Assembly: GCA_947464365.1 (NCBI GenBank)
Contig: CANHWS010000154.1
Location: 1-8,233 of the forward strand
DNA: 8,233 nt
Direction: 5' to 3'
DNA from: Cytophagaceae bacterium
GTDB lineage: Bacteria; Bacteroidota; Bacteroidia; Cytophagales; Flexibacteraceae
Shown in pieces: positions 1-6,899 of this stretch. The notes under the pieces were generated by a model. It had not been told where the DNA came from. It worked only from the letters and a program-made list of their open reading frames with translations, and made no database searches. Position numbers and translations under genes: made by a program. Within the stretch, counting starts at the first letter, position 1. Each line of letters starts with the position of its first letter.

Positions 1-1
1 C

Positions 2-1321
2 CTGCTTTTTAGCCTCTTTTTCTATTACAAGTCTAGCGGGTCTTACCTCCTGATCTTGATCGCAAGCATCGTGATCGATTGGTTGGTGGCGCTCGGCATT
101 GTACGGTGGCGCACTACACCTTGGGCTAAGGTTTTACTCGTTGTTTCGGTCGTGCTCAACTTGGCCTTGCTAGGCTATTTTAAGTACTCTAACTTCCTGC
201 TCGGTAACCTATTTTGGCTGCATGGAGAGCCCTTTCATGCTTGGGATATTTTCCTGCCAATCGGCATTAGTTTCTACACCTTCCAGACCATTAGCTACGT
301 AGTGGATAGCTATCGAGGGACCATAGTGCCAACCAAAAGCTTGTTGGACTATGCCTTCTATATGTCCTTCTTTCCCCACTTAGTGGCGGGGCCTATTGTA
401 CGAGCACGTGATTTCCTGCCCCAGATCAAGAAGATTACCTTTCCGTCGAATGCAGAGATCAACCTAGGTGCCTTCCTCGTGATTAAGGGCTTGATCAAAA
501 AGGCCATCATTGCAGACTACCTAGCCCGATACGCTGATTTGGTTTTTACCCACCCGGCGGGCTACTCTGGGTTTGAGAACTTGGTGGCGATGTATGCCTA
601 TACCATCCAGATCTATTGTGATTTCAGCGGCTATACCGATATGGCCCTAGGTTTGGCTGCTATCATGGGTTATACCCTAGCCGAAAACTTTAATGCCCCC
701 TATACTGCTGTCAACATCACTGAGTTTTGGCACCGTTGGCATATTTCGCTTAGCACATGGCTACGAGATTATGTCTATATCCCATTAGGCGGGAACCGTA
801 AGGGCGAGGCGCGCCAGTCTGGTAACCTATTGGTTACGATGCTGCTAGGCGGCCTTTGGCATGGTGCCAGCTGGAAATTTGTAATCTGGGGAGCATTCCA
901 TGGCACGGCCCTGACGCTACACAAATATTGGTCCCGGCTGACCAAAAACGTCCTCTGGCTTGATAGCCCTCTGATGCGTGTTGTAGGTGTGGTGCTGACC
1001 CTACACTTTGTAGCTGTGCTATGGGTCTATTTCCGCGCTAGTGATCTGGACCTTGCCAATGCCATGCTGAGTCAGATCTGGTATGATACAGACGTCATGA
1101 CCTTGCTGCCAGCATTTATAGATACCCGCCCCTTGGTGTTGGGCGTCCTGGGACTAGGGCTTGGCCTTCATTTCCTGCCTGCAACTTGGAAAAAATGGTG
1201 CCAATCCACATTCACCAAGGCGCCTTGGGTGGTTAAATGGCTGTTTTTCCTAGCCGTTGTGCAGGTTATCCTTCAGTTTGCAGACCAAGAGGTGCAGCCT
1301 TTTATCTACTTTCAGTTTTAG
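2..1321 (+). CDS. MBOAT family O-acyltransferase (AlgI-like), 5' end cut by the window edge
   Basis: Polytopic inner-membrane O-acyltransferase of the AlgI/DltB/PatA type, which moves acyl groups (often acetyl) across or onto surface polymers. The frame is open from base 2 with no stop, and the first visible residues (LLFSLFFYYKSSG) match the family's N-terminal membrane region. The gene therefore starts outside the window, and the in-frame TTG at 56 is not its start. About 439 residues are visible against roughly 470-480 for the family, so a few dozen are missing. Diagnostic motifs are FWHRWHISLSTWLRDY (His codon at 731-733) and GGLWHGASW, whose His (codon 860-862) is the presumed catalytic residue. 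The protein ends in EVQPFIYFQF, a conserved-looking C-terminus. The usual partner, an SGNH/AlgJ-like periplasmic protein, is not downstream; it could lie to the left. The acceptor is unknown. Family assignment is firm; any alginate or peptidoglycan role is not supported. Confidence 0.93.
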   Translation: MLFSLFFYYKSSGSYLLILIASIVIDWLVALGIVRWRTTPWAKVLLVVSVVLNLALLGYFKYSNFLLGNLFWLHGEPFHAWDIFLPIGISFYTFQTISYVVDSYRGTIVPTKSLLDYAFYMSFFPHLVAGPIVRARDFLPQIKKITFPSNAEINLGAFLVIKGLIKKAIIADYLARYADLVFTHPAGYSGFENLVAMYAYTIQIYCDFSGYTDMALGLAAIMGYTLAENFNAPYTAVNITEFWHRWHISLSTWLRDYVYIPLGGNRKGEARQSGNLLVTMLLGGLWHGASWKFVIWGAFHGTALTLHKYWSRLTKNVLWLDSPLMRVVGVVLTLHFVAVLWVYFRASDLDLANAMLSQIWYDTDVMTLLPAFIDTRPLVLGVLGLGLGLHFLPATWKKWCQSTFTKAPWVVKWLFFLAVVQVILQFADQEVQPFIYFQF

Positions 1322-1385
1322 GTCCTGCTGATCATTTGGCGGTTTGGTGTTATCTTGATGCAAGAACATCAACCATCTATCCTCC

Positions 1386-1862
1386 ATGCCGATCTACCGA
1401 GCCACCGTTGCAGACCTAGAGCAACTTGTCCCGCTTTACGAACAATATCGGTCCTTTTACGATCTGGCAAATGACACCAAGGCAGTTGCCGATTTTTTGG
1501 GTACTCGGCTCCGTAATCAAGATACCACGCTCTTCGTTTCTCGAGACACGAAATCTGGCGCCATAATGGGTTTTGTACAGCTCTTCCATAGTTTCTCGAT
1601 TTACGAGCTGAGTGCCTACTTTATCCTGAATGATGTCTTCGTGGTGCCAGCGTTTCGCAAGCAAGGAGTAGGTTCAGCTTTGCTGGAGGTAGCCAAGCAA
1701 CACTGCCTCGATGCTGGCGGCCGGGGGCTCTTGCTCGAGACAGGTATCGAGAATTACAATGCACAATCGCTCTACCTTAAGGCTGGGTTCAAGCCCATGG
1801 CTGACGTGGTCTTTATGGGCTGGGAAGCCGATAAAGCAATTGACTATAACAAAGTAGGGTAG
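1386..1862 (+). CDS. GNAT family N-acetyltransferase
   Basis: A 158-residue single-domain GNAT enzyme, expected to be cytosolic and to transfer an acetyl group from acetyl-CoA to an amine. The N-terminus (MPIYRATVADLEQLVPLYEQYR) has the usual strand-1/helix-1 pattern, which supports the ATG at 1386. Motif A follows at residues 83-100 (DVFVVPAFRKQGVGSALL), with the Q-G-V-G-S-A pyrophosphate-binding loop at 93-98. Motif B is at about 118-135 (ETGIENYNAQSLYLKAGF), with N125, Y130 and the terminal GF. Length is normal for the family. It begins 64 bases after the MBOAT stop on the same strand and may share its transcript. No clear ribosome binding site is visible. The substrate (small molecule, antibiotic, peptide or protein) cannot be told from the sequence, and a link to the MBOAT enzyme is only positional. 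Confidence 0.9.
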   Translation: MPIYRATVADLEQLVPLYEQYRSFYDLANDTKAVADFLGTRLRNQDTTLFVSRDTKSGAIMGFVQLFHSFSIYELSAYFILNDVFVVPAFRKQGVGSALLEVAKQHCLDAGGRGLLLETGIENYNAQSLYLKAGFKPMADVVFMGWEADKAIDYNKVG

Positions 1863-1875
1863 CCTTTATAAGCAC

Positions 1876-1910
1876 AAAAAACCTCCGCCAACGAATGACG
1901 GAGGTTCTTT
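1876..1910. terminator. Bidirectional rho-independent terminator between convergent genes
   Basis: An 8-bp perfect stem, AACCTCCG (1880-1887) with CGGAGGTT (1899-1906), encloses an 11-base loop that could pair further (CA with TG) past one mismatch. On the minus strand the stem is followed by a U run (six A on the plus strand at 1876-1881, two of them in the stem), so it is a good terminator for the ABC exporter unit, whose last stop is 45 bases away. On the plus strand the tail TTCTTT is weaker, but it would serve the acetyltransferase gene, which ends 14 bases before the A run. Confidence 0.85.
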
Positions 1911-1950
1911 GTATGGGATTTTTAGTCTAGATAAGAAATAGATGCCTAAA

Positions 1951-3237
1951 TTAAGCATTCTGGATTACCTGAAACTTGGCTTTAGGCTGGCTCATCCCTC
2001 TGATAAGGGACGAATTGCTGAATCCGTAGTTATTGCTCTCGAGTATATCAAACTGAACAGGCTCGCCTATCCAGTCCTCAATTTCCTCATTGGCACGGAG
2101 GGACATGAATAAATTGTAACGGTCAGGCGACAGATCTAACGATGGGATCGAGAATTTGTAAACGTCAGTTGGTTGAAAGGCCAACCTGTCAGCACCTAAG
2201 AAAATGTTTGTTAGGTGAATTAGTTTGTTGTCATACCGATCATGAATGGCGAAGTCTAGCAACAAGTCCTTGTAGGCTTTGTTTGGTTGATGGTTTTCCA
2301 ATCTCACCTCAATTTCCCACGGCTCGCCTACCATATAGGAGGCCTTGTTGAACGTTATGGTCGAAATTGTGAGGTTACCTAAACATTCCTTTCGGGCGAA
2401 AGGCCTGATGTCGCGTACAGGATTGCTAAAATCGGTGGCTACTCCATCTTCGTAATAGAGCGAAAGCGCCTTGTCGATGTCACCTTCGAAAATACTGGTG
2501 CCTGACCTTAAGAAAAGTCCACGGTTACAGAGCTGCTTGACGGCACTTAGGTTGTGCGATACAAACAAAACGGTGCGGCCAGATCGGCTGACTTCCATCA
2601 TACGGTCCAGACACTTTTTCTGGAATGCAGAGTCGCCCACCGCCAAAACCTCATCAACAATCAGGATTTCTGGCTCTAGATGTGAGGCAACTGCGAACGC
2701 TAGCCTAACATACATGCCGGAGCTATAGCGTTTGACAGGAGTGTCGATATATTGACCCACACCAGAGAAGGCGATGATTTCATCAAATTTCTTGGTGATC
2801 TCAGCCTTGCGCATGCCGAGGATGGCCCCGTTCATGAACACATTTTCACGGCCAGTAAGCTCGGGATGGAACCCTGTGCCGACCTCAAGCAATGATGCAA
2901 GCCGTCCGTAGATCCTGACCTCGCCAGATGTTGGGGTCGTGACGCGGGACAATATCTTGAGGAGGGTACTTTTGCCAGCGCCGTTTTTGCCGATAACACC
3001 CAAAACATCTCCCTCATTAAGGGTGAAGCTGACGTCGTTAAGGGCCTGGTGATACTTCTTTTTGCTTTCTTCTGCTGGCTTGGCTTTGGCGCTGAGCTCG
3101 ATCTGGCCAGCGTTATACCCTCGTTTTGTGAGGCGTCGGTAATACTCGCCAAGGTCATTTACTAGGCTCCCCGTATTGATGAGGCCAAGTTTGTATGCTT
3201 TACTTAGGTGATTAACCTCAAGGACGCGCTTTGTCAT
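1951..3237 (-). CDS. wzt: Polysaccharide ABC exporter ATPase with C-terminal Wzt-type substrate domain
   Basis: A 428-residue cytosolic ATPase that powers export of a lipid-linked polysaccharide with the permease encoded just upstream. Walker A is GKNGAGKST (residues 83-91), the subfamily block LLEVGTGFHPELTGREN lies at 116-132, the ABC signature is YSSGM (171-175), Walker B is ILIVDE (191-196) and the H-loop His is 228. The stretch at about 17-62 between the first strand and the core is a spacer common in this subfamily. Residues from about 280 to the end form a beta-rich domain resembling the Wzt carbohydrate-binding domain, which in O-antigen exporters recognises the finished chain. Its presence favours Wzt over the shorter KpsT-type ATPases. 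The gene starts 22 bases after the permease stop with no clear ribosome binding site, and it is the last gene before the terminator at 1876-1910. The polymer it carries is unknown. Confidence 0.93.
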   Translation of the reverse strand: MTKRVLEVNHLSKAYKLGLINTGSLVNDLGEYYRRLTKRGYNAGQIELSAKAKPAEESKKKYHQALNDVSFTLNEGDVLGVIGKNGAGKSTLLKILSRVTTPTSGEVRIYGRLASLLEVGTGFHPELTGRENVFMNGAILGMRKAEITKKFDEIIAFSGVGQYIDTPVKRYSSGMYVRLAFAVASHLEPEILIVDEVLAVGDSAFQKKCLDRMMEVSRSGRTVLFVSHNLSAVKQLCNRGLFLRSGTSIFEGDIDKALSLYYEDGVATDFSNPVRDIRPFARKECLGNLTISTITFNKASYMVGEPWEIEVRLENHQPNKAYKDLLLDFAIHDRYDNKLIHLTNIFLGADRLAFQPTDVYKFSIPSLDLSPDRYNLFMSLRANEEIEDWIGEPVQFDILESNNYGFSNSSLIRGMSQPKAKFQVIQNA

Positions 3238-3259
3238 GGTGCTGATGGGCTAGATGGGA

Positions 3260-4120
3260 TTAGACGATGTCCATTGAGTTTTTCTCAACCTTAGAAAACA
3301 ACGAGATCGCAAACAAGGTGGAGATGAGGGTAAACCCAACACTGTATAACAGGACCCATAAATCTGGCATTGGCGTACCAAATAAGGTAAAGCGGACAGT
3401 CTCAAAAATACCTGTCAAGGGGTTGAGCTCGATAAAGATGCGGTACTTTTCTGGTACAGTTGTGATAGGATAGATCACTGCCGAGCCATACATCAGCAGC
3501 TGGATCCCGAACTGGATCAGGAAGGCTACATCACGATACTTGATCGTGATAGAGGATACGATAAGACCTAGAGAGAAGCTCAGTAGGGCAAATGCAAACA
3601 GGACCACAGGTAAGAGTAAGAGGTTGAGCGCGTTATAAGTGCTGGCTCGCTCTGATCCGGGAAACATAAATAGGTAAAGGATCGTGAATAGCCCAAACTG
3701 GATACTAAACTTGATAAAGTTCGAGATGATTTGTGATATCGGAACTACTAGCCTTGGGAAGTAAACCTTGCTAAAGAGGTTAGCGTTCTGGACAAATGTG
3801 TTCGAGATTTTGGTGAGACACTCCGCAAAGTAGCTCCAGAAAATGATCCCGGACATGTAAAACAACATTGACGGAATCCCTTCGGTAGGAAGCTTGGCTA
3901 CCTTTTCGAAGATGATCGTGAAGGTCAGGGTAGTGATGATGGGCTGGATTACAAACCAGAATGGGCCAAGTACGGTTTGCTTGTAGATCGAGACCAGATC
4001 TCGGTAAACGAAAACTCTTATCAGGTCACGATACTGCCACAATTCGCGCAAGGTAGCAAAGCTAAAGCTACGCTTATTGCTGATGATGGTCGGAGCTGAA
4101 CTCGAAATATGATTGGACAT
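3260..4120 (-). CDS. wzm: ABC-2 type polysaccharide export permease (Wzm-like)
   Basis: A 286-residue inner-membrane protein with about six predicted membrane segments (roughly 55-75, 84-103, 125-153, 165-191, 199-220 and 254-275). It is the transmembrane half of the exporter whose ATPase is encoded next. Family hallmarks are RDLVSIYKQTVLGPFW followed by VIQP (residues 40-60), KYRD (194-197) in a cytosolic loop, and YPITTVPEKYR with LNPLTGIFETVR (217-243) after the fifth segment. Length is normal for Wzm/TagG/RfbA permeases. The ATG at 4120 is followed by a hydrophilic N-terminus of about 35 residues, typical of the group. It lies 30 bases after the stop of the radical SAM fusion gene and 22 bases before the ATPase start, so the three are very probably co-transcribed. 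The substrate is not evident from the permease itself. Confidence 0.94.
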   Translation of the reverse strand: MSNHISSSAPTIISNKRSFSFATLRELWQYRDLIRVFVYRDLVSIYKQTVLGPFWFVIQPIITTLTFTIIFEKVAKLPTEGIPSMLFYMSGIIFWSYFAECLTKISNTFVQNANLFSKVYFPRLVVPISQIISNFIKFSIQFGLFTILYLFMFPGSERASTYNALNLLLLPVVLFAFALLSFSLGLIVSSITIKYRDVAFLIQFGIQLLMYGSAVIYPITTVPEKYRIFIELNPLTGIFETVRFTLFGTPMPDLWVLLYSVGFTLISTLFAISLFSKVEKNSMDIV

Positions 4121-4150
4121 GAGGGACGTAAAAACTATTTGTCGATGGGT

Positions 4151-6373
4151 TTAGACAAGTACTGTTGAAGCGACATTGCTAAGTGCAGTGGTGCTTTCGG
4201 CTATTTGTTGCGGCGAGATATAATGACTACTAGCTTGATTGTCCTTCAGGAACTGGAAGATCTTGCCGCCGTTGGTGTAGTCGATGGCAATGAAAGGAGT
4301 ATCAAGGGTATGCGCAAACACAACCGAGTGGAACCGCATCGTGATATTGAGGAAGCTTTGTTTCATGGCCTTCGTGATCTGATCGACCGAAGAAGGCGTT
4401 TTTTCGTAGGATATGAGATCCGGATAGTCAGCAAAGTGCTTCTTGATAAAGGCACGATAATAGATCCTATCATCACCACCTACCCAAAAAGTATGCATGG
4501 AGTACAGCTTGATGGTACAGCCGTTGCTGAGGGCTAGATCAAGAATAGATTTGGCTAACTGATCCTCGAACTGTTGGCGTTTTTTTTCGAAAACCGCTGG
4601 CTCAATATCCATATTGTACTCAGTCGGCCACTCGCGAAGGAAACAGGCGATTTCGCGTTTTTTAGGCAAATCTTGGTCAAACCGGAGGCTTCGCAGATAC
4701 ACTAGGCTAGGATCGCCTGTCATCGGGATGTCTTGGCGGCCTGTCCAGTCCATTGCCTTTTGCTGCGATTTTGTGTCCCGGACCGATATCTGGGTTGCTA
4801 GGGCAAGCATTTCTTTAACCGCAGACTCATATCGATCATGGAATAGTGGTCCGATACCGCAGCCAGCGATTACTCGCTCTTTGCCCATTGTCTTGGCTAG
4901 TCTAAACCCTAGTAGGGCTACGGCCAACTCGTCTATATCCATCAATGGGCCGCCACCCATCACGATGTGTTGACACGATACAATGGCATCAAAAAAGGCA
5001 GACGAATACACATCGATCACCTCAAAGCGCTCATTCATTTCCTGACGGGTACGCACCGTGATAAACGGATTGAGCGAGCCAACAACGAATGTGACGCCAG
5101 GGTGATCTTTCCGGTAGTTGGCCATTATACCACCCAGGATTGCCTTATCTCCGACGGTTTCGGTACCATACCAACCGACTATAAGGACCTTTAGGCCAAT
5201 AGGTAGTGCTTGGTTCTTGCTCCGAAGCTTTGCAAGCTGAAGATGCCCAAGCAGAAGATAATATTTCTTCCGGCTATAACGGGTATCGAGGTGGATTAAG
5301 GATCTGAAGTGCTTCTCTTTAAACGCAGTTACCTCCTCGTTGTACGTGACGGGATAGTGGTAATCATGAATGCAATCATCACACTTACTGCTCAGGAGGC
5401 TTTTTCGCTCCTCCAGATTGTCTTGGAAAAGGTCGATTGAAGGTGTCTGGATGGCGTTCCCGATGATTTCGGACTTAGGAGCGCAATAATGCAAATCAGC
5501 TTTTGAATCTAGTACGACACCTTCGGCTTGGTATGGGCAACCTATGGTACGTTTGCCACCACCAAGGACACTCTGGATTGACTTGTAAGTGCGTTTGTAA
5601 ACGGGGTTGGTTTCAAAGGTGTGCTCTACCTTATGGAAGAAGCACTGAAGCGCATAGAGTTCGTCATCGGTGTAGTTCCGGATTACATCATTGCGATCGT
5701 CGTTATAGAGACGTTTGATGTACTCAGCGACACGGAAACGGCCATAAATGCCATTTTCGATCATGTACTCCAACAACTCGTCGATGTCATAAACATTGTC
5801 CTTGCTGATGGTGCTGCCAGTGGCGACAGGGATATCTGAGTTCTTGGAAAAGTGGTTGATCACGTTGATCGCTGTCTGCCAGTTGTTTTCGCGCCCCCGG
5901 ATATGGTCATGCATGGAGCCGTAGCCGTCTAGGGAGACCATCATTGAGAAGGATTTGTTGTGCTTCTTACACACCTCAATCACCTCAGTCACACGTTTGA
6001 TGACGTCTTTTTCCTTAATGGCGTTCGTGATGATGGACAGCCCCTTGAGGCTTGGCAGGCTTTTTGCGCAGGCTTCGTAGAGTTGAGGTAGATCTTCGCG
6101 AAGGGTAGGCTCCCCACCAGTAATGCCAATATGCTGAATGTCGGAATAAAGAGGGTCCTTCAGGATTCTGGCTAGGTCCTCAGGCGAAAACTCAAAGCCT
6201 TGTTTCTGTTTCCAGATGTTGCACATGGTGCATTTGGAGTTACAGATGTCATTGGCATTGAGGTTGATAACGACGGGTTTTTTCGGGAAATATTGGTACA
6301 AATACCTCCGTTTGAGGTCCTTCGTTTTTAGCTTGGCTAAGTGAATCACGAACTTACTTAACTCCTTTACCAT
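4151..6373 (-). CDS. Radical SAM enzyme fused to a polysaccharide pyruvyltransferase-like domain
   Basis: A 740-residue two-enzyme fusion. Residues 1 to about 345 are a radical SAM enzyme: the CNSKCTMC cluster motif (C44, C48, C51), ITGGEPTLRED (84-94) for SAM binding, and a shortened SPASM-like tail with C279, C297, C331 and C334, enough for one auxiliary 4Fe-4S cluster. Residues about 395-715 match the polysaccharide pyruvyltransferase family (CsaB/WcaK): VGWYGTETVGDKAIL (399-413), MGGGPLMD (472-479), GCGIGP (504-509), SVRDTKS (530-536), TGDPSL (552-557) and MRFHSVVFA (679-687). A basic linker (about 350-392) joins them. The reading frame is uninterrupted with intact motifs in both halves, so this looks like a true fusion. 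It is first in the exporter operon; an AAGGAC element (6384-6389) lies 10 bases before the ATG. Known relatives of the second domain add pyruvate ketals to sugars, but the family is broad and the actual reaction and acceptor are unknown. Confidence 0.92.
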   Translation of the reverse strand: MVKELSKFVIHLAKLKTKDLKRRYLYQYFPKKPVVINLNANDICNSKCTMCNIWKQKQGFEFSPEDLARILKDPLYSDIQHIGITGGEPTLREDLPQLYEACAKSLPSLKGLSIITNAIKEKDVIKRVTEVIEVCKKHNKSFSMMVSLDGYGSMHDHIRGRENNWQTAINVINHFSKNSDIPVATGSTISKDNVYDIDELLEYMIENGIYGRFRVAEYIKRLYNDDRNDVIRNYTDDELYALQCFFHKVEHTFETNPVYKRTYKSIQSVLGGGKRTIGCPYQAEGVVLDSKADLHYCAPKSEIIGNAIQTPSIDLFQDNLEERKSLLSSKCDDCIHDYHYPVTYNEEVTAFKEKHFRSLIHLDTRYSRKKYYLLLGHLQLAKLRSKNQALPIGLKVLIVGWYGTETVGDKAILGGIMANYRKDHPGVTFVVGSLNPFITVRTRQEMNERFEVIDVYSSAFFDAIVSCQHIVMGGGPLMDIDELAVALLGFRLAKTMGKERVIAGCGIGPLFHDRYESAVKEMLALATQISVRDTKSQQKAMDWTGRQDIPMTGDPSLVYLRSLRFDQDLPKKREIACFLREWPTEYNMDIEPAVFEKKRQQFEDQLAKSILDLALSNGCTIKLYSMHTFWVGGDDRIYYRAFIKKHFADYPDLISYEKTPSSVDQITKAMKQSFLNITMRFHSVVFAHTLDTPFIAIDYTNGGKIFQFLKDNQASSHYISPQQIAESTTALSNVASTVLV

Positions 6374-6402
6374 AGTAGATTAGGTCCTTACGTGTTGCCA
6401 AA

Positions 6403-6412
6403 GTAGATCTAC
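6403..6412. promoter_or_regulatory. Palindrome at the transcription start of the exporter operon (possible operator)
   Basis: GTAGATCTAC is a perfect 10-bp palindrome lying just downstream of the inferred start point. It is nested inside a second inverted repeat, TACGTG (6389-6394) with CACGTA (6412-6417), and the half AGTAGAT recurs at 6374-6380 next to the start codon. The position suits a repressor site or a leader hairpin, but short palindromes also arise by chance, and no regulator gene is visible nearby. Confidence 0.35.
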
Positions 6413-6420
6413 ACGTACTA

Positions 6421-6452
6421 CAAAGGTAACCTTAACAGTCTGCAAAACCAAA
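6421..6452 (-). promoter_or_regulatory. Bacteroidota-type promoter of the radical SAM/ABC exporter operon
   Basis: Reading the minus strand, TTTG (plus 6449-6452) is followed by 20 bases and then TACCTTTG (6421-6428). This matches the Bacteroidota housekeeping consensus of a TTTG -33 box and a TAnnTTTG -7 box with about 19-21 bases between. The start point would fall near 6414-6416, giving a leader of about 40 bases before the ATG at 6373. No comparable site was found for the rightward genes. Confidence 0.72.
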
Positions 6453-6476
6453 CCAACCACCCTAGGCCATGGGGGT

Positions 6477-6512
6477 ATCAAAGCCATAGGATTGCCAACT
6501 ATTGGCCTTGAT
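6477..6512. repeat. Imperfect inverted repeat upstream of the operon promoter
   Basis: ATCAAAGCCATAG (6477-6489) and CTATTGGCCTTGAT (6499-6512) are inverted copies with one mismatch and one bulged base, separated by nine bases. It lies about 60-100 bases upstream of the inferred start of the minus-strand operon. It could be an activator or repressor site or a hairpin in a rightward transcript. No T run follows directly, so it is not a typical terminator. Confidence 0.45.
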
Positions 6513-6899
6513 TTCGTGATTATTTTTAGTGAAGTGGTGTTTGTATTGATGATTTTGCATTTTCATCCCCCAATTTGGCTTCTTCCACCGCACAATCGTA
6601 TTCGATGGGCATAGCCTTCGGGTCTGTCAATATTGTGTTACGTTTTCAGGTCCGTTCGAACTTCGGGATGGGGCCTATTGATACCGTGGGAGGTAAATCT
6701 GCGTTGGCTGAGGTGCGGGGTAGACAAGTAGTGAGCCTTTTTTTAGCCAAGGGAAGTTGCTTTTAGGTTGTCTTGTGACTTAATTGTAGCCATTGGGTTG
6801 ATTAGTTTTTAGGCGTAGTTGGCGCTAACCGCAACCATGGTCCCGGCCTGATCGTTATTAGGTTAACTGCTTCATCAACACTTAGCCATTATAGAAGTT

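Larger units (their letters stand above)
6374..6899. other. 526-base divergent intergenic region
   Basis: This region separates the minus-strand exporter operon from the rightward DNA-repair genes. The left 140 bases hold the promoter, palindrome and inverted repeat described separately. The remainder (about 6513-6899) shows no convincing gene. A 63-codon frame at 6575-6766 starts with TTG, has no recognisable domain and no ribosome binding site. A T7 run at 6738-6744 follows only a weak stem. A near-palindrome GTTGGCGCTAAC sits at 6818-6829. No TAnnTTTG promoter with a properly spaced TTTG was found for the exonuclease gene, so its promoter is unplaced. Confidence 0.7.

Noticed and set aside
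56..58. TTG as start codon of the MBOAT gene
   Set aside because: The frame is open to base 2 and the upstream residues fit the family N-terminus, so the gene begins outside the window.
4205..5839. Several plus-strand open frames of 70-120 codons opposite the fusion gene
   Set aside because: They lie antisense to a gene with clear motifs throughout, and none shows a recognisable domain.
6651..6668. GTTCGAAC resembling a tRNA T-loop
   Set aside because: The flanking bases do not form a 5-bp T stem and no acceptor, D or anticodon arms are present around it.
6704..6750. Possible terminator: TTGGCT and AGCCAA with a T7 run
   Set aside because: The stem is only about 4-6 bp with a very long loop, and the T run lies inside the loop or after the weaker alternative arm, so termination is not supported.
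6575..6766. Possible 63-codon gene on the plus strand in the intergenic region
   Set aside because: It starts with TTG, has no ribosome binding site or Bacteroidota promoter, and its product shows no recognisable domain or signal; it is probably a chance frame.
6638..6810. Candidate -7 boxes for the exonuclease gene (TACGTTTT, TAAATCTG, TAGTTTTT)
   Set aside because: Each deviates from TAnnTTTG by one base and none has a TTTG about 20 bases upstream, so no promoter was called.
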